NCBI GenBank assembly: GCA_022614805.1
Contig: JAKEHY010000020.1
Span: 62,001-126,000 of the forward strand
Origin: Candidatus Zixiibacteriota bacterium
GTDB taxonomy: Bacteria > Zixibacteria > MSB-5A5 > DSPP01
Direction of reading: 5' to 3'
DNA length: 64,000 bases
The translations under genes and the position numbers were made by a program. Shown piece after piece: positions 1-9,054 of this stretch; within the stretch, counting starts at the first letter, position 1; the number at the start of each line of letters is the position of its first letter. A model generated the notes under the pieces. The model had not been told where the DNA came from and ran no database searches. It was given only the letters and a program-made list of their open reading frames with translations.

Positions 1-1671
1 CTGGGCATTTCCGCCGTCCAGATGTGGCCGGGGGTCAACTACGTCAATAATTATTCCCCCCGGGCCGAAGACCGCGGTTACGAATGGGCCACCTCTTGGT
101 CGATGCACACGGAGGAACTGGTAGGGCAATTTGTTGGCGGCTTTTCGGGGATGATGACCCAAGCCGAGCAAAGCTACTGGGGGCGAAACCCGTTCAAGGA
201 CAATTCCGAATACACCGGGCTGGTCGCCCTGCTTTTGGCTTTGGCCGGCGTGGTTTTGTGGAAAGAGCGGAAGAAGTGGTTTTTCGCCGCCCTGGGGCTT
301 TTCGCCCTCATTTACGCACTCGGCGCCACCACTCCCCTCTTTAAACTTTTTTACTATCTGATTCCACAGGTAAAAAAGATGCGCGCCCCAAGTATGATAA
401 TGTTTCTTTTTTCCTTTTCGGGGGCGCTTTTGGCCGGGTTCGGCATTCAAGCGCTGCTGACGGGTTTGAATGAGCTGAACGAAAGAATGAAAAAACGCCT
501 GTTTGTGACTCTGGGTACGGTCGTCGGCATTGTCCTGCTCCTGACCTTGACGGTCACGTTTGCAGGCAGGGGCCTTTCCGGTTTTTGGAAAGGGATTTTT
601 TATTCCGATATGCCCCCCTTCAAGGAATCCTTCCTGCAGGCCAATTTCTCCAAAATCGCCGGCCGCTGCTGGCTGGCCCTGTTCCTCGGGGGAATATCGC
701 TCGGTCTAATCTGGCTCTATTTCAAAAGAAGTGTAGCCGCCTCCGTCCTGGTTGCGGCCCTGCTTTTCATTGGCATGTTAGATTTATTCCGTATGGATAA
801 AAACTTTATTGAAACTACGAGTTTGGAAACCCACTTCAGCCCTCACCCGTTGGTGGATGCCATTAAATCCGACCCGGTGCCCAGCCGGACATTCGTTCCA
901 CCCCAAACCCTTTCCGGCCTGCCGGGCATCGGCACGGAAGATTACCTCCCCTACTTCGGCATCGAAACCGTCACCGGCTACCACGGCAACCAGCTGCGCT
1001 ATTACGAGGATTTCATTGGCGGAAAATCGTTCGCCAATCTGGGGAACCTGAATTTCCTGAAGTTGCTCAATACCCGCTACTTGGTCAGCCGGGATTCTTT
1101 TTCGATGCCGGGGGTTCTGGAAATGGCCGGCCATTACGGCGGGGTCTATTTGTACAGCAACCTTACCGCCCCCCCCCGCGCCTTCGCCGTGTTCAACTAT
1201 GAGGTCGTGAAAAACTGGAACGAGGCCATTGAGCAAATCCGGCAGCCGGCTTTCAACCCGGCCAAAACGATTTTCGTAGCCGAAGACCCGGCTCCCCCTG
1301 GTTGGCAGCCGGATACCTCGGCGGCCTTGATAGTCGCCGAAATTACCGACCGGCAGATAGAATCCTATAAAACATCAGTAAACCTTCCCAAACCGGGGTT
1401 TTTGTTCTTGAGCGAAAATTTTTACCCGAACTGGAGGGCCTACGCGAACGGTCAGGAATTAAAAGTGTATCAAGCTGACGTAGCATTCAGGGCGGTCTAT
1501 CTGCCGTCTGGCAATCATACCGTTGAATGGCGCTACGTGCCGACGCTCTACAAAAAAGCCCGCCTTGTGACCTGGCTTTCCTCCCTGATTGTGCTTTTGG
1601 CGGCCGGATATTCCCTGGTTCTATGGCGCCGGAAAGAAAAAATCCCAACAGAAACCGCCCCTCCCGCATAG
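1..1671 (+). CDS. YfhO-like multi-pass membrane protein, C-terminal part (5' truncated)
   Basis: The frame is already open at base 1 and ends with TAG at 1669-1671, so about 556 C-terminal residues are present and the N-terminus lies outside the window. Several hydrophobic helices fill the first half. A beta-rich soluble region follows (about residues 290-525, with NLTAPPRAFAVFNYEVV and FLSENFYPNWRAY), and a last membrane helix sits near 530-550 before a basic tail. This arrangement, and the tail matching the FYPNWRA type, is typical of the YfhO family, linked to glycosylation of cell-surface polymers in Firmicutes. It abuts the next glycosyltransferase with no gap, so they are probably co-transcribed. 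The exact substrate is unknown. Confidence 0.7.
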   Translation: MGISAVQMWPGVNYVNNYSPRAEDRGYEWATSWSMHTEELVGQFVGGFSGMMTQAEQSYWGRNPFKDNSEYTGLVALLLALAGVVLWKERKKWFFAALGLFALIYALGATTPLFKLFYYLIPQVKKMRAPSMIMFLFSFSGALLAGFGIQALLTGLNELNERMKKRLFVTLGTVVGIVLLLTLTVTFAGRGLSGFWKGIFYSDMPPFKESFLQANFSKIAGRCWLALFLGGISLGLIWLYFKRSVAASVLVAALLFIGMLDLFRMDKNFIETTSLETHFSPHPLVDAIKSDPVPSRTFVPPQTLSGLPGIGTEDYLPYFGIETVTGYHGNQLRYYEDFIGGKSFANLGNLNFLKLLNTRYLVSRDSFSMPGVLEMAGHYGGVYLYSNLTAPPRAFAVFNYEVVKNWNEAIEQIRQPAFNPAKTIFVAEDPAPPGWQPDTSAALIVAEITDRQIESYKTSVNLPKPGFLFLSENFYPNWRAYANGQELKVYQADVAFRAVYLPSGNHTVEWRYVPTLYKKARLVTWLSSLIVLLAAGYSLVLWRRKEKIPTETAPPA

Positions 1672-2385
1672 ATGAAGGCCTTAGTCATCATCCCGACCTA
1701 CAACGAAAAGGAAAACATTGAAAAAATCGCCCCGGCGGCCTTGGCGGCCGACCCGTCTATTTCGGTTTTGATTGTGGACGACAGCTCCCCCGATGGCACG
1801 GGGGAAATGGCCGACCGGATGGCGGCTCAAAACAACCGGATTTTCGTTTTGCACCGGGAGAAAAAAAACGGGCTGGGGCAGGCCTATCTGGCCGGTTTCA
1901 AATGGGGATTGGAAAAAAATTTCGACTGCCTTTTCGAAATGGACGCCGACTTTTCGCACGACCCCAAATACCTGCCGGATTTTCTAAAAGCGGTTCTCGA
2001 AGCGGATTTGGTCATCGGCAGCCGCTACATTTCGGGCGTCAACGTAATCAACTGGCCGATGGGGCGGCTCTTGCTTTCCTACTACGCCAACGTCTATTCC
2101 CGCATCGTAACCGGTATGCCCGTACGGGACGCCACCGGGGGATTCAAGTGCTACCGCCGGCAGGTTCTGGAGGAGATTGATTTGTCCAAAGTCCGCTCCA
2201 ACGGCTACTCTTTTCAAATCGAAATGAGCTTTCGGGCCTGGAAAAAAGGGTTCCGGTTGAAGGAGATTCCCATCGTGTTTGTGGACCGCCGCGAAGGAAC
2301 CAGCAAGATGTCCAAAAAAATCGTGCGGGAGGCGGTCTGGATGGTCTGGCGGCTGCGAATTTTGTCCATTTTAGGGAAACTGTGA
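1672..2385 (+). CDS. Family 2 glycosyltransferase, polyprenol-phosphate mannose synthase type
   Basis: The 237-residue product starts with ATG directly after the previous stop codon. It has the GT2 layout of dolichol/polyprenol-phosphate mannosyltransferases: VIIPTYNEKENI at the N-terminus, VDDSSPDGTG, the metal-binding EMDADFSHDP near residue 85, IGSRYISG and TGGFKCYRR. There is no C-terminal membrane domain, as in the short soluble DPM1 class. Known members transfer mannose from GDP-mannose to a lipid phosphate on the cytoplasmic face. Its neighbours (YfhO-like protein, second GT2, phospho-sugar transferase) support lipid-linked sugar synthesis. The donor sugar is inferred from the family. 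Confidence 0.85.
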   Translation: MKALVIIPTYNEKENIEKIAPAALAADPSISVLIVDDSSPDGTGEMADRMAAQNNRIFVLHREKKNGLGQAYLAGFKWGLEKNFDCLFEMDADFSHDPKYLPDFLKAVLEADLVIGSRYISGVNVINWPMGRLLLSYYANVYSRIVTGMPVRDATGGFKCYRRQVLEEIDLSKVRSNGYSFQIEMSFRAWKKGFRLKEIPIVFVDRREGTSKMSKKIVREAVWMVWRLRILSILGKL

Positions 2386-2388
2386 GAT

Positions 2389-3225
2389 GTGAGCACCTCC
2401 GTAGTGATGGTGACCTACAACAGTTATCCTTTGACTCGCCGGCTGGTGGAGCCGCTCGCCGGCGGAGTTGGAACGGAAGCGGAAGAAATTATTATCGTGG
2501 ACAGCGCCTCCCCCGATGGAACCGGCGAAAAGCTGAAAGCTGATTTTCCGCTCATCCACTACCTGCCGATGCCCGAAAACCGGGGCTACGGGGCGGCCGT
2601 AAACGCCGGAGCGGCGCAGGCCCGGGGAGAATGGCTGTTGGTTTTAAACGGCGACGTGGAGATTCAACCTGTGCAAGTAAACCGTTTGGAAACACTGGCG
2701 GAAGCCAACGGGGCCGACCTCTTGGCCCCCCTTCAGGAAACTCCGGAAGGCGAACCCATCCCCACGGTGCGCGGCTTTCCAACACCCTGGAATATTCTTT
2801 TTGCCCGCCGCTCCCCGTTGGGAAAATTGCTTGGAAACAAAGGCGGATATCTTAGACCCCTTCCCGTAAAAACGGAACCGGTCGGGGGGGCCGTCGGGGG
2901 GGCCTGTTTTTTAGTTAAGAAAGAAAGTTTTCAAAAAATCGGCGGCTTCGACCCGAATTTCTTTCTTTTCGCCGAAGACACCGACTTTTGTAAAAGGCTG
3001 TCCGCTGTGGGGGGGCGAATTTATTTCACGCCGGAAGTCAAAGTCCGCCACTTCTGGGGGTTTTCCACCGGACCGGCATTTCTTAAAACCCTCCGGTACC
3101 AGCAGGATTCCCTGCTCTATTATTTCAAAAAACACTTTCCCGGGCGCCGGGTTTCGCGGACCCTCCTCGTTTTCCTGTTTTTTCTCCAGAGGGGCTTTTA
3201 CCGGCTGGTTCGATTGAAAAAATGA
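2389..3225 (+). CDS. Family 2 glycosyltransferase, rhamnosyltransferase-like
   Basis: The 278-residue product starts at a GTG three bases after the previous stop. An ATG two bases earlier is out of frame. Seen: VVMVTYNSYP at the N-terminus, IIVDSASPDGT, LNGDVEI as the DxD-like element, and GGACFLVKKESF followed by GGFDPNFFLFAEDTDFCKR, the acceptor-side motif of WbbL/rhamnosyltransferase-type GT2 enzymes. It probably adds a sugar to a lipid-linked or cell-wall glycan at the inner membrane. It overlaps the next gene by four bases (ATGA), which implies translational coupling. Donor and acceptor cannot be read from sequence. Confidence 0.8.
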   Translation: MSTSVVMVTYNSYPLTRRLVEPLAGGVGTEAEEIIIVDSASPDGTGEKLKADFPLIHYLPMPENRGYGAAVNAGAAQARGEWLLVLNGDVEIQPVQVNRLETLAEANGADLLAPLQETPEGEPIPTVRGFPTPWNILFARRSPLGKLLGNKGGYLRPLPVKTEPVGGAVGGACFLVKKESFQKIGGFDPNFFLFAEDTDFCKRLSAVGGRIYFTPEVKVRHFWGFSTGPAFLKTLRYQQDSLLYYFKKHFPGRRVSRTLLVFLFFLQRGFYRLVRLKK

Positions 3226-4250
3226 GCCGCTGGTTAGCTTTTCTTCTGTCCTTCGGGGTGAGCGCAGCTTTGACGCCGCTGGTCATTTTGCTGTGCCGCA
3301 AGAAGGGGATTTTCGACCGGCCCGGCCCCCGCAAAATTCACACCCGGCCGACCCCCCGCCTGGGAGGCATCTCCGTTTTTCTCGGCTTCTGGATAGCCCT
3401 CGCTTCGGTATTTCTTCTAAACGCCCTGCCGCCGATTGAACTGGTTTACGTATTTTGGGGCTCCCTGGCCGTTTTTGCCGTCGGGCTTTTCGACGACTTG
3501 CACACGTCCGACTGGCGGCTCAAGCTCTTGGTGCAAATTCTGGGCGGGGCGATTCTGGTGGCTGGGGGGCTGGCGATAAAGGTGCTCTACGTCCCCTTTG
3601 TGGGGGCTTGGAATCTGGGTTTCTGGTCTTTGCCCGTAACCCTGCTGTGGGTGGTGGTTATAACCAACAGCATCAACCTAATCGACGGGCTGGACGGGCT
3701 GGCGGCCGGCGTTTCGCTCATCGTCGCTTTGACTCTGTTTTTGGCCGGACATTTTCTGCAGATTCCCCTCCTCGCTGTTTTCTCCTTATGCCTGGCCGGG
3801 GCCTTGGCCGGCTTTTTCCCCTTTAATTACTTTCCGGCCCGAATCTTTATGGGGGACTCCGGCTCGCTCGTGGTCGGTTTTCTTTTTGCCTCCCTGGGCC
3901 TCCTTTTCCCCATCAAGGGATTTGCCGCCACGGCCCTGTTTATCCCCCTTTTGACGCTGGGGGTGCCGCTGGTCGAAGCTGTAAGCACCATCTTCCGGCG
4001 GCTGAAAAGCGGACAGGCCTGGCACCAGGCCGACCAAAAACACCTGTTCCACCGGCTTTTGGAGCTGGGGCTTTCCCATACCGTCACGGTCTGGCTCTTT
4101 TACTCCTCCTCCCTGGCCTTTTCATTTCTGGTTTTGTGCTTGGTGACTTTGGACCGGCGCTTTATTTTGTCCGGGCTCGTGCTTTTGTACCTGTTTTTGT
4201 CGGTCGCTTTTATTATCTTGGTGCGGCACGTGGTGGAGCGGAAGAAATGA
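3222..4250 (+). CDS. Undecaprenyl-phosphate phosphosugar transferase (WecA/TagO/MraY family)
   Basis: A 342-residue polytopic membrane protein with about ten hydrophobic helices. Family motifs are visible: the cytoplasmic aspartates in GLFDDLHTSDWRLK (about residue 90), NSINLIDGLDGLAAG (about 150), FFPFNYFPARIFMGDSGSL (about 200), and the histidine-rich HQADQKHLFHRL (about 270). WecA/TagO enzymes move a GlcNAc-1-phosphate (or related sugar) onto undecaprenyl phosphate, the first step of O-antigen or teichoic-like polymers. It overlaps both neighbours by four bases. The HxxDxxHxxHR-like loop fits WecA-type better than MraY, and no mur genes are nearby. Confidence 0.85.
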   Translation: MSRWLAFLLSFGVSAALTPLVILLCRKKGIFDRPGPRKIHTRPTPRLGGISVFLGFWIALASVFLLNALPPIELVYVFWGSLAVFAVGLFDDLHTSDWRLKLLVQILGGAILVAGGLAIKVLYVPFVGAWNLGFWSLPVTLLWVVVITNSINLIDGLDGLAAGVSLIVALTLFLAGHFLQIPLLAVFSLCLAGALAGFFPFNYFPARIFMGDSGSLVVGFLFASLGLLFPIKGFAATALFIPLLTLGVPLVEAVSTIFRRLKSGQAWHQADQKHLFHRLLELGLSHTVTVWLFYSSSLAFSFLVLCLVTLDRRFILSGLVLLYLFLSVAFIILVRHVVERKK

Positions 4251-5254
4251 ACGGTTATCTGGATTTCGAAAAGCCGATTGTCGAGCTGGAGAAAAAAATC
4301 GCCGACATCCGCGACTTCGCCACCGGGGAATCGGTCGAACTCTCCCGGGAAATTGCCGCCCTGGAAAAGAAACTGGAGCGGCTTCAAAAGGAGATTTACT
4401 CCAAGCTCACCCGCTGGCAAAGGGTCCAGCTGGCCCGCCATCCCAAACGCCCCACCGCCTCCGACTACATCAAGGCCTGGATGACCGACTTCGTGGAACT
4501 GCACGGTGACCGCGGCTTTGCCGACGACCACGCCGTCATCACCGGTTTGGGGAAACTGGATAACCTGAAACTATTGGTCGTGGCCCAGGAGAAGGGGAAA
4601 GACACCAAGGAGAAACTCCACCACAATTTTGGAATGATGCATCCGGAAGGGTATCGCAAGGCTCTTCGCACGATGCAGCTGGCGGCCCGCTTCGGGCTTC
4701 CGATTCTGGTGCTCATCGACACCCCCGGGGCTTTTCCCGGAGTCGGCGCCGAAGAGCGCGGACAGGCGGAAGCGATTGCCCGCAACTTGAGGGAAATGGC
4801 GGTCCTGCCGGTGCCGATTGTGGTGGTCATCCTCGGGGAAGGGGCTTCCGGAGGGGCCTTGGGAGTGGGAATCGGCGACCGCATCCTGATGCTGGAAAAC
4901 GCCTGGTACTCGGTCATTTCGCCGGAAGGGTGCGCCGCGATTCTGTGGCGGGACAGCGAGAAAAAAGAGGAGGCCGCCGAGGCCTTGAAACTCGCCTCCT
5001 TCGACCTTCTGGAAATGGGGATAATCGACAAAATCCTGCCCGAACCGCTGGGGGGCGCCCACCGGGACCCGAAAAAAACCTTTGAGACGGCCAAAACCGA
5101 GGTCCTGGCCGCCTTCGGCGAGTTGTCGGTATTGCCGCCCGAAGAGCGGCTTTTGCATCGCATCGAAAAATACCGCTCGATGGGCCGCTATACGGTTGAC
5201 CCGGAGTTGGAAGAGCTGCCCTCACCGGTCGCCGGCCCGGAAGCAAACCAATAG
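4247..5254 (+). CDS. accA: Acetyl-CoA carboxylase carboxyltransferase subunit alpha
   Basis: 335 residues, a usual length for AccA. The frame is open further upstream, but the ATG at 4247 overlaps the preceding stop in an ATGA arrangement and gives the expected N-terminus (NGYLDFEKPIVELE). An N-terminal coiled coil is followed by a crotonase-like carboxyltransferase fold with LPILVLIDTPGAFPGVGAEERGQ, GEGASGGALGVGIGDR and VISPEGCAAILW. With AccD (not in this window) it transfers the carboxyl group from biotin to acetyl-CoA to make malonyl-CoA for fatty acid synthesis. Its place among envelope genes fits a membrane-growth cluster. Confidence 0.97.
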   Translation: MNGYLDFEKPIVELEKKIADIRDFATGESVELSREIAALEKKLERLQKEIYSKLTRWQRVQLARHPKRPTASDYIKAWMTDFVELHGDRGFADDHAVITGLGKLDNLKLLVVAQEKGKDTKEKLHHNFGMMHPEGYRKALRTMQLAARFGLPILVLIDTPGAFPGVGAEERGQAEAIARNLREMAVLPVPIVVVILGEGASGGALGVGIGDRILMLENAWYSVISPEGCAAILWRDSEKKEEAAEALKLASFDLLEMGIIDKILPEPLGGAHRDPKKTFETAKTEVLAAFGELSVLPPEERLLHRIEKYRSMGRYTVDPELEELPSPVAGPEANQ

Positions 5255-5263
5255 GAGGAGGAC

Positions 5264-5428
5264 GTGCTGGATAAAAAGTTGCTGGAGATTCTGGCCTGCC
5301 CGGCCTGCAAGGGAAACCTGGATTACGACGAAAAAAACCAAAGGCTGGTCTGCTTGGCCTGCCGGCTGAAATACAAAATCGAGGAGGACATTCCGATTAT
5401 GCTCGTGGAAGAGGCCGAAAAATTTTAG
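5264..5428 (+). CDS. Trm112-like (YcaR/UPF0434) small zinc-binding protein
   Basis: A 54-residue frame starting at GTG 5264. A long Shine-Dalgarno run (AGGAGGAGG, 5253-5261) overlaps the accA stop and clearly supports this start. The peptide reads LLEILACPACKGNL near the N-terminus and LVCLACRLKYKIEEDIPIM further on, giving four cysteines as two CxxC pairs. The ending around DIPIML is the Trm112/YcaR signature. In eukaryotes and archaea Trm112 activates methyltransferases. Bacterial homologues are small and mostly uncharacterised, and often lie next to lipid or cell-envelope genes. Function here is unknown. Confidence 0.85.
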   Translation: MLDKKLLEILACPACKGNLDYDEKNQRLVCLACRLKYKIEEDIPIMLVEEAEKF

Positions 5429-5436
5429 GAGCGCAG

Positions 5437-5898
5437 ATGAAATTGTCCAAATTTTGCGGTGAAGAATTAATCTCGCTGGAACTGAAGGCCAAAAACAAGG
5501 AAGAGGCCATGCAGGAATTGGTGGCCCTGGCTGCCCGCTCCAAGCTGGTTCGGGACGAAAAGGAGCTTTTGTCCGCCGTTTTGGAACGGGAAAAACTGGT
5601 CACCACCGGCGTGGGATACGGGGTGGGCTTTCCCCACGCCAAAACCAAGGCTACCCGGGGGGTGGTCATCGCCTTCGGCCGCTCCAAAGAAGGCATCGAG
5701 TTCGAAGCGATGGACAAAAAGCCGGTGCATCTTTTCTTTTTGATTGCCGCGCCGGAGGATGCCATCGGCGCCCACCTGAACGTGATGGCCCAGCTTTCCT
5801 TCATAATGAAGGACGAAAAAAACCGAAAACGCTTTATGGACGTGAAAAGCCCGGGGGAAGTGCTGGAAGCTCTGGACAGAGCCGCGGAAACCACGTAG
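5437..5898 (+). CDS. PTS EIIA-2 (PtsN/fructose-type) domain protein
   Basis: 153 residues starting at ATG 5437, with AGGAG eight to ten bases upstream. The whole protein is one EIIA type-2 domain. GVGYGVGFPHAKTK (about residues 50-65) carries the phosphorylatable histidine, and LFFLIAAPEDAIGAHLNVMAQLS is the conserved core. Stand-alone proteins like this usually act as regulatory phosphocarriers (PtsN-like) rather than transporters, receiving phosphate from NPr/HPr. No PTS EI, HPr or permease gene is in the window, which favours a regulatory job. It precedes mreC in the same operon. Confidence 0.85.
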   Translation: MKLSKFCGEELISLELKAKNKEEAMQELVALAARSKLVRDEKELLSAVLEREKLVTTGVGYGVGFPHAKTKATRGVVIAFGRSKEGIEFEAMDKKPVHLFFLIAAPEDAIGAHLNVMAQLSFIMKDEKNRKRFMDVKSPGEVLEALDRAAETT

Positions 5899-5944
5899 AA
5901 AAAATGCTGGTTCTGCCGAATTAACATAGGAGGGGGCATGACCG

Positions 5945-6751
5945 GTGACCGAAATAGCCGTTCCGTTTAAAAACAAGCCGAAGCTCGCCATCGCGCTGAC
6001 CGCCGGTTTTTCGCTGGCGCTTTTGCTTTTGCCCCAGCCCGTCCGGCTCTCTTTTTCAGCAACCCTATCCAACATCATCTACGCCCCCTTTTTCTCCATC
6101 GGAAAAGTCCTCTCCGAACTCCTGGCCGTGCGGCAGGCCAATCAAAGCCTGAAAAACCAGTTGTTGCAGCTAAGCTTGGAAAACCAAGCGTTAAAGGAAA
6201 CGGCCCGGGAAAACGAACGGTTAAGGGGGCTTTTGGGTCTTCCGGCCCCGCCCGGTTTTCTCCCCGTGGCGGCGGAACTCGTCGGGGTGGAATCCACGCA
6301 CCAGCCGACCGAATTGACCGTCAACCGCGGCACCGCGGACGGCATCCGGCGTAACCTTCCGGTCGTTCATCTGAAAGGACTGGTCGGAAAAGTGGTCGAT
6401 GCAACCCGGAATGCGGCCGTAATCCAGATGCTCTTTGACCCGGGCTGCCGGGTGGCTGCCAGAAGCCAGCGCAGCCGGGTATTGGGCATCGTCAAATGGA
6501 AGTCCGGCCCCTACCTGTCGCTGGAGAACGTCTCCCCCGCCGATGACGTGGCCCCGGGCGACACCATCGTTTCCTCCGGTCTGGGAGGAATTTTCCCGGA
6601 AGGGCTGGTGGTCGGCACGGTGCGAAGCGTCAGTTCCGACACGACCTCCATCTTCCGCAAAATCGAACTGGCCCCGGCGGTCGTCTTTTCCGCCCTGGAC
6701 GAAGTGTTCATCCTGGTGCCGCACAAAGCCTCCGAAGGGGAGCGCAAATGA
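5945..6751 (+). CDS. mreC: Rod shape-determining protein MreC
   Basis: 268 residues with one N-terminal membrane helix (about residues 15-33), a leucine/glutamine-rich coiled coil (about 55-100), then the periplasmic double beta-barrel with GTADGIRRNLPVV, GLVGKVVDATRNAAVIQMLFDP and VVSSGLGGIFPEGLVVG-like segments. MreC links the MreB cytoskeleton to PBP2/RodA. Start: the Shine-Dalgarno AGGAGGGGG (5928-5936) is one base from an ATG at 5938 but eight from the GTG at 5945. The ATG frame ends after ten codons, so GTG 5945 is chosen. The stop overlaps the mreD start (ATGA). No mreB is in the window. Confidence 0.95.
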   Translation: MTEIAVPFKNKPKLAIALTAGFSLALLLLPQPVRLSFSATLSNIIYAPFFSIGKVLSELLAVRQANQSLKNQLLQLSLENQALKETARENERLRGLLGLPAPPGFLPVAAELVGVESTHQPTELTVNRGTADGIRRNLPVVHLKGLVGKVVDATRNAAVIQMLFDPGCRVAARSQRSRVLGIVKWKSGPYLSLENVSPADDVAPGDTIVSSGLGGIFPEGLVVGTVRSVSSDTTSIFRKIELAPAVVFSALDEVFILVPHKASEGERK

Positions 6752-7233
6752 AGGCGTTCCTTTTCAGCCTGTTGGGAGTCGTGATTTTCGAATCCATTCT
6801 CCGCCCTTTCTTCTCGGTAGCCGGAGCCGGACCGGACCTCGGCCTGATTTTTACCGCCTACTTCGCGCTCTCCCGCGGGGCGGTGGAAGGTCTTTTCTTC
6901 GGCTTTACCTCGGGCCTCTTAGTCGACGTGCTCCATCCCTCCCTTTTGGGTTGGGGGATGCTCTTGCGGCTTTCGCTCGGCTTCTGGATGGGGGGGTTCA
7001 AGGACAACCTTTTTCTGGAGAGTTTTTATTCCAGAGGCATCGTGGCCGGATTGTCCGTGCTCGTCTATGAACTGGGCTACCACCTGGCCGACACCGGCTT
7101 TTCCGTTTCCGGGACCCTCTACCTTTTGGGCCGCTACTCCCTCTTGGCCGCCCTCTACTCGATGCTTTTGGCCTTTTTGCTGTTTTACTTTTCCGGCAAA
7201 AGGAAACCCAAACAACCGGAATTTACCCTGTGA
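6748..7233 (+). CDS. mreD: Rod shape-determining protein MreD
   Basis: 161 residues, almost entirely hydrophobic with about five membrane helices, and the family-like stretch RGAVEGLFFGFTSGLLVDV near residue 45-60. Sequence similarity among MreD proteins is low, so the call rests on size, topology and position between mreC and the PBP2 gene. Both junctions overlap by four bases (ATGA upstream, GTGA downstream), indicating translational coupling in the classic mreCD-mrdA-rodA order. It acts as an inner-membrane partner of MreC in the elongasome. Confidence 0.93.
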   Translation: MKAFLFSLLGVVIFESILRPFFSVAGAGPDLGLIFTAYFALSRGAVEGLFFGFTSGLLVDVLHPSLLGWGMLLRLSLGFWMGGFKDNLFLESFYSRGIVAGLSVLVYELGYHLADTGFSVSGTLYLLGRYSLLAALYSMLLAFLLFYFSGKRKPKQPEFTL

Positions 7234-9053
7234 ACGAATACTCCCGTTCCGACCGGAAGGAAATTCTTCTGACCGCTCTGGGGATTTTGGCCGCCGCGCT
7301 GGTGGTGCGCCTCCTCTTCCTACAGATTGTTTTCCATCCCTACTACCGCCGGATGGCCGACGTGAACCGGCTGCGGCTGGTGCCGATACCGGCGCCGCGC
7401 GGGGCCATCTTCGACCGGCAGATGCGTCAAATCGTGGCCAACCGCCCCTCGTACTCGGTATCCATTCTTCCGTATGAGGTGCCCGACCTCGAAATCATCA
7501 TCGCGCGGCTGGCCCCCCTCATCGGGCTAACCGTTGCGGAATTGGAGGAGGCGATAAAAAGGGAGCGCACCACCCCGTACGAGCCGATAAAGGTGAAAAA
7601 GGACGTCGATTTCGCCACCATCGCCCGCCTGGAAGAACTGAACGAGGACCTTCCCGGCGTCCTATACCAGGCCGAACAGGCCCGCGATTACCCCCCCAAC
7701 AACTGGGGCAGCCACCTGGTCGGCTACATCTCCGAAATTTCCGAGCAGGAACTGTTGCAACTGGCCGTCAAAGGCTATCGGCAGGGGGGCTACATCGGCA
7801 AGCGGGGGATTGAAAAGCAGTATGACCAGCTTTTGCGCGGAGTCGACGGGGTTTTGTATCTCGAAGTGACCGCCCAGGGAAAAGTTTTGGGGGAAGTGCC
7901 CGACAAACCCCCCATTCGTCCCGTCTCGGGGAGCGAGTTGGTAATCTCCATCGATATGGACGTGCAGGCCGCTGCCGAATCGGCCCTGGCCCACTTCTGC
8001 TGCGCCGGCGCGGTGGCCTTGGACCCCTCCAACGGCGAAATTCTGGCCTTCGTTTCCAAACCGGTTTACAATACGGCCGGCCTTTCGGTGGGGATTTCGT
8101 TTGACGAATGGAACCGGATAGTGAACGACCCCTTCCACCCGCTTTTGAACCGGATTATCCAGTCCCAATACCCCCCCGGCTCCGCGGCCAAGCTTTTGAC
8201 CGCCGGCGCGGCTTTGGAAGAGAACCTAATTTCCTCCCGTTCGCATATGCCCGTCGGCTGCGGCGGCGGTTACCAGTTCGGCAACCGCTTTTTTCGCTGC
8301 TGGAAGCCGGAAGGGCACGGCAGCCTGAATTTAATCGGAGCCATCGAGCAGTCCTGCGACGTTTACTTCTACCAGCTGGGACAGAAGCTGGGGCTGGATA
8401 AATGGTCCGCCTACGCCAGAAAATGCAACTTCGGAAAACGGACCGGCATCGACCTGCCGGACGAAGCCCGCGGGCTGGCCCCGGCCCCCGAATGGTACGA
8501 CCGGCGTTTCGGAAAAGGAAAGTGGTCCCCGGGGGTGATGCTTAATTTGGCCATCGGTCAGGGGGAGATTTTAATCACCCCCCTCCAGCTGGCCAACTTT
8601 TACGCCGCCCTGGGGAATGGCGGAGTTTTGTGGAAACCCCATTTGTTAAAACGGGTGCAGGACCCCGACAGGGCTGCCGAATACCGCCCGGAGATAGTCG
8701 AACGGCTCCCTTTCTCGCAGGAAACACTTGAAATTCTAAAGAAGTCGATGGTGCAGGTGGTACAGGGGGAACGGGGCACGGCCCACCGGGCACAGTTGGA
8801 AGGGATAACCGTGGCCGGCAAAACGGGCACCGCCGAAAACCCCCACGGCAAGCCGCATTCCTGGTTTGCCTGTTTTGCACCCGCTGAGAACCCGAAAATC
8901 GCCATAGCCGTGCTGGTCGAAAACGCCGGCCACGGCAGCGACATTGCGGCGCCGATAGCCCAACAAATGCTGCAGGTCTACCTTTTGAAAAGGAAACCGA
9001 CCGGCCCCTTGGTCGGCCCGGCCGACTCCGCTGCCTTCGAGTATTCCGACTGA
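7230..9053 (+). CDS. mrdA: Penicillin-binding protein 2, elongation transpeptidase
   Basis: 607 residues, GTG start overlapping the mreD stop. One N-terminal membrane helix (about 12-35) is followed by a pedestal domain with PAPRGAIFDR, then a transpeptidase domain. The active-site motifs are all present: SAAK (Ser318-Lys321) after QYPPG, SCD in IEQSCDVYFYQ, and KTG in VAGKTGTAENPHG. The enzyme crosslinks peptidoglycan during side-wall growth and is activated by MreC. It works with the RodA glycosyltransferase encoded one base downstream. It would be the target of mecillinam-type beta-lactams in relatives. Confidence 0.97.
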   Translation: MNEYSRSDRKEILLTALGILAAALVVRLLFLQIVFHPYYRRMADVNRLRLVPIPAPRGAIFDRQMRQIVANRPSYSVSILPYEVPDLEIIIARLAPLIGLTVAELEEAIKRERTTPYEPIKVKKDVDFATIARLEELNEDLPGVLYQAEQARDYPPNNWGSHLVGYISEISEQELLQLAVKGYRQGGYIGKRGIEKQYDQLLRGVDGVLYLEVTAQGKVLGEVPDKPPIRPVSGSELVISIDMDVQAAAESALAHFCCAGAVALDPSNGEILAFVSKPVYNTAGLSVGISFDEWNRIVNDPFHPLLNRIIQSQYPPGSAAKLLTAGAALEENLISSRSHMPVGCGGGYQFGNRFFRCWKPEGHGSLNLIGAIEQSCDVYFYQLGQKLGLDKWSAYARKCNFGKRTGIDLPDEARGLAPAPEWYDRRFGKGKWSPGVMLNLAIGQGEILITPLQLANFYAALGNGGVLWKPHLLKRVQDPDRAAEYRPEIVERLPFSQETLEILKKSMVQVVQGERGTAHRAQLEGITVAGKTGTAENPHGKPHSWFACFAPAENPKIAIAVLVENAGHGSDIAAPIAQQMLQVYLLKRKPTGPLVGPADSAAFEYSD

Positions 9054-9054
9054 T

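Noticed and set aside
5938-5970. ATG one base after a strong Shine-Dalgarno before mreC
   Set aside because: The frame ends after ten codons; the same Shine-Dalgarno is well spaced for GTG 5945, which gives full-length MreC.
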